Shown here piece after piece: positions 18,501 to 20,996 of a DNA stretch of 20,996 nt. The notes under the pieces were generated by a model that saw only the letters and a list, made by a program, of their open reading frames with translations, made no database searches and was not told the DNA's origin. Source of the DNA: Patescibacteria group bacterium UBA6164 (GTDB lineage Bacteria > Patescibacteriota > Gracilibacteria > BD1-5 > UBA6164); assembly GCA_002422305.1 (NCBI GenBank), contig DIUG01000058.1, positions 1 to 20,996 of the forward strand, read 5' to 3'. Every line of letters begins with the position of its first letter. Positions within the stretch are counted from its first letter, which is position 1. Both the position numbers and the translations under genes were made by a program.

Positions 18501-20996
18501 CTAAGTGATATTTTAGATGAGAAGTATATTCTAAATCTAATAATACTTGATGAATAGTTTGATATAGTTATGCTTGAAATATAAGTCAAGTAGCATCATC
18601 ATGAATGATGTATAGTTTAGGTGATTATATATGATGAATGATTTGATATCAATATTCTTGAGAATTAAATGATTGATATTCTTTATGAGATATTAAATGA
18701 ATTAATTATGTTTGAGGAGCTATTTGATATCAAAGATCTACTATTAATAATATTTATTATAGATGAAATCTAACAGGAACTGCTAATGTATGATGGTTGA
18801 TTTGAGGTAAATATACTTGATTAGAAGCTAATAATTCATATTGGACAATATGAAATGAAGTATGAGTGCCATGATGAGGTTGAGTTTGAAAAACTGATGA
18901 AGAAATGATGAATTTGACTGCTGTAACTACAACTTGGAGTGGTGCAATATGGGATTTTGGAACTAATTATGTTTATCCAGTATTGAGATGATTAAAGGAC
19001 AATATAACTAATCAAAAATCTTATTTTTCTCCTTATCCTTGATCTGTAAATCCAATATTGATTAATTCTTGTGCACAATTAGCTAGTATATGAAATAATA
19101 AATGATCATTAATTAAAAAATATAAATTAGTATCAGATATAGATTGTTCTTCAATAACTAATTATACTACTATATGAGATGATAATTTTTCTTTTGTTTG
19201 AGTTTTTGATTGACAACATTATACAATATCAAATCTAAGAATAGATAAACCAACTCTAACTTCTGTATGAATTTTTTGAAGTGTAAACTTAGCTACTGTT
19301 AAAAATATACAAATAGAAAATTTACATGTAGATTGAAATAATTATGTATGAGGATTAGTTTGAAAAGTTTCCTATAGTAATATAAATAATATTTCAATAA
19401 CTTGAAGAGTATATTGAGCATGAAGTTATGTATGATGATTAGCTTGAAATAATTATTATTGAAATATATATAATATATCATATATATGAGAAGTATCTTG
19501 AAATAATTATATATGATGAGTTATTTGAAATAATTCTTATTGAACTACACAGAATATATTTTCATCATCACTAAATTATTGATTATGAAATTATGTATGA
19601 TGATTATATTGAAATTCATTTAATTCATATATAGCTAATAGTTATTCAAAATGAATTTCGGTATGAAATAATTATGTATGATGAGATATTTGATATACAG
19701 ATAATTCACTTATACAAAATATATATTCTTATTGATCTAGTAAGTGAAGTTTTAATAATTGATGACTAATATGATGAAATTTAAATTCAGGTATATTAAA
19801 TTCATATTGGGATACTGAAACATCAAGTATGTTAACATCAGCATGATGAATTTGACAAACAAGTTCTTGAATAACTAACTTAACAGCAATAACTACAACT
19901 TGGAGTGGTGCAATATGGGATTTTTGAACAACAATTCAATATCCAGCATTAAAATGATTGTACAAGACAGTAGCACAACAAAGAGATATTAAAGTATATT
20001 GAGTAGAAAATAATCCAGAATTAATAAGTACATGTAAAGAATTAGAAGATATATGATCTACAAAATTTTGATTAACTAAATATTATAAATTATCAAATGA
20101 TATAGATTGTAGTTGAATAGCTAATTTTAAACCAATAGGTACTTCTAGCACAAGTAAATTTCAATGATGAATAGATGGTAATAATAAGAAAATAACAAAT
20201 CTAACAATATCATGAAGTACAGTAAATAATGTATGATTAGTATGATATTGAGATACATTTAAGATAAAGGATTTGACATTAGAATGATTAAATATTACAG
20301 GATCAAGTTATGTATGATTGGTATGATATAATTTGAATTGAAATATATCAAATATAAAAATATGATGAACTATTAAATGATTAGGTGCTTATGTATGATG
20401 AATATCATGATATAATAATTCGCTTATAACAAATATAGATTCAACATTAACAGTAGAGTGATGAACTAGTTATATATGATGAATAGTATGACATAATGAT
20501 ACTACTTTATGAAAAGTAGAAGATGCTAGGGTATCATGAGTAGTTAGTTGAACAACTAGTTATATATGATGAATAGTATGATATAATAATATATGAAAAA
20601 TACTATTAAGTTCATTTGTATGAGATGTAATAGGTGTTAATTACATATGATGAATATCATGAGAACATGTTTGATGATGATTAATAGATAGGAGTTATAC
20701 AAAATGAGTTATAACAAAATTATGAAATTGAAATTTTTATTGATGAATTGCTTGAACTACAAATTGATCAACAGTATCAAATTCATATTCAGAAATGGTA
20801 TTGAATTGATCTAGTTATGTATGATGATTAGTATGATATAATTATTATTGAAATATAATAAATTCATATTCTGTATGACAAGTAAATTGAAATGGCTCTA
20901 TTATCTGATGACTTTTATGATCAAATTATTATTGAAGTATGTCGAATTCATACTGGGATAAAGAGTTATCAAATATGTTAATATCAGGATGATGAA
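15557..20996 (+). CDS. Giant pseudopilin-like surface protein with Cys-patterned modules and GLUG repeats (3' end outside window)
   Basis: This gene is open for more than 1813 codons and runs off the window. The N-terminus KGFTLVELIVSIVILTIL is a type IV prepilin leader: prepilin peptidase would cut after G8, leaving F at position 1 and E13 as mature E5. A pseudopilin-like region follows (INSLTTGLELFFIESGKYPI). Residues about 265-726 hold five modules sharing the spacing C...C...DCG-x-G...C-x-Y...G-x-Y...C, reminiscent of disulfide-bonded PKD-like domains, with an 18-Asp tract (355-372) after the first. From about 751 on come three GLUG blocks. Each begins like CDQLQAID...NNIDCSG...F-x-G-x-(F/I)DG and carries many YVGGLVGYNYYGNI-type units. 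The first two end in a TTWSGAIWDFG segment; the third is cut by the window edge. Glycine is mostly TGA. It is probably a cell-surface adhesin. Confidence 0.9.
16619..16672 (+). repeat. Poly-aspartate codon repeat with stepped pattern
   Basis: Eighteen successive Asp codons (residues 355-372 of the giant protein) are arranged as GAC followed by 2, 3, 4 and then 5 GAT codons. The tract separates the first Cys-patterned module from the second and is flanked by PNG- and KTGTGSQ-like linkers. It is probably a flexible acidic spacer and a possible slippage site or calcium-binding stretch. Confidence 0.9.
18925..18958 (+). repeat. 34-bp exact repeat at the end of GLUG block 1
   Basis: This is an exact copy of 19891-19924, beginning AACTACAACTTGGAGTGGTG. 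It encodes the TTTWSGAIWDF segment that closes a GLUG block. The two copies are 966 bases (322 codons) apart and in frame, and are much better conserved than the sequence between them. Confidence 0.85.
19891..19924 (+). repeat. 34-bp exact repeat at the end of GLUG block 2
   Basis: Second copy of the 34-base repeat at 18925-18958, again encoding the TTTWSGAIWDF block-closing segment before YPALKGL. The copies mark a unit of about 322 residues that probably arose by internal duplication. Confidence 0.85.

Noticed and set aside
15557..20996. Degenerate pseudogene full of stop codons
   Set aside because: All apparent stops in this frame are TGA, which is glycine here. The repeat structure and conserved Gly positions stay intact for more than 1800 codons.
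1..20996. tRNA or rRNA genes
   Set aside because: No cloverleaf-like stretch with a T-loop GGTTCRAATCC-type signature and no rRNA-like GC-richer block was seen on either strand.

Overview
The window comes from an AT-rich bacterium that reads UGA as glycine. Nearly every gene is full of in-frame TGA and becomes a recognisable, full-length protein only when TGA is read as Gly: LuxS, MTA/SAH nucleosidase, adenine phosphoribosyltransferase, malic enzyme, a ParA ATPase, a flippase and several defence-type proteins. TAA ends most genes and TAG ends two. This is genetic code 25, known from the candidate phyla Absconditabacteria (SR1) and Gracilibacteria. All coordinates and residue numbers below assume that code.

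Layout. Positions 74-3106 hold a leftward cluster: a small, possibly frameshifted ORF, a ParA-type ATPase, a shortened NAD-dependent epimerase-like gene and a YhcG-type PD-(D/E)XK nuclease gene, with a terminator-like hairpin after the last gene. Positions 3068-6045 hold two convergent AAA ATPase plus nuclease-like (DUF234-type) genes that overlap tail to tail. Each has an inverted repeat over its promoter. Positions 6137-8770 hold a defence-like stretch: an AlbA_2/AAA_4 regulator-type gene and a DUF6922/AbiEii toxin-antitoxin pair, separated and bounded by three direct copies of one roughly 80-110 bp repeat. Positions 8794-10530 encode an unrecognised 578-residue protein with a lysozyme/transglycosylase-like motif. 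Next come a small membrane protein with an unusually strong Shine-Dalgarno site and a 509-residue oligosaccharide flippase, both leftward.

The right half is more metabolic. A tight rightward cluster, mtnN-luxS-apt (12604-14263), covers S-adenosylhomocysteine detoxification, ribosylhomocysteine cleavage and adenine salvage. A leftward malic enzyme gene overlaps the apt end. From 15557 to the window edge runs one open gene of more than 1813 codons. It has a type IV prepilin leader, a pseudopilin-like N-terminal region, five cysteine-patterned modules with an 18-residue poly-Asp tract between the first and second, and three large GLUG-repeat blocks. It is probably a giant surface adhesin assembled by a type IV pilus-like machine. 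No tRNA, rRNA, CRISPR array or recognisable transposase was seen, and no stretch over 300 bases lacks a gene.
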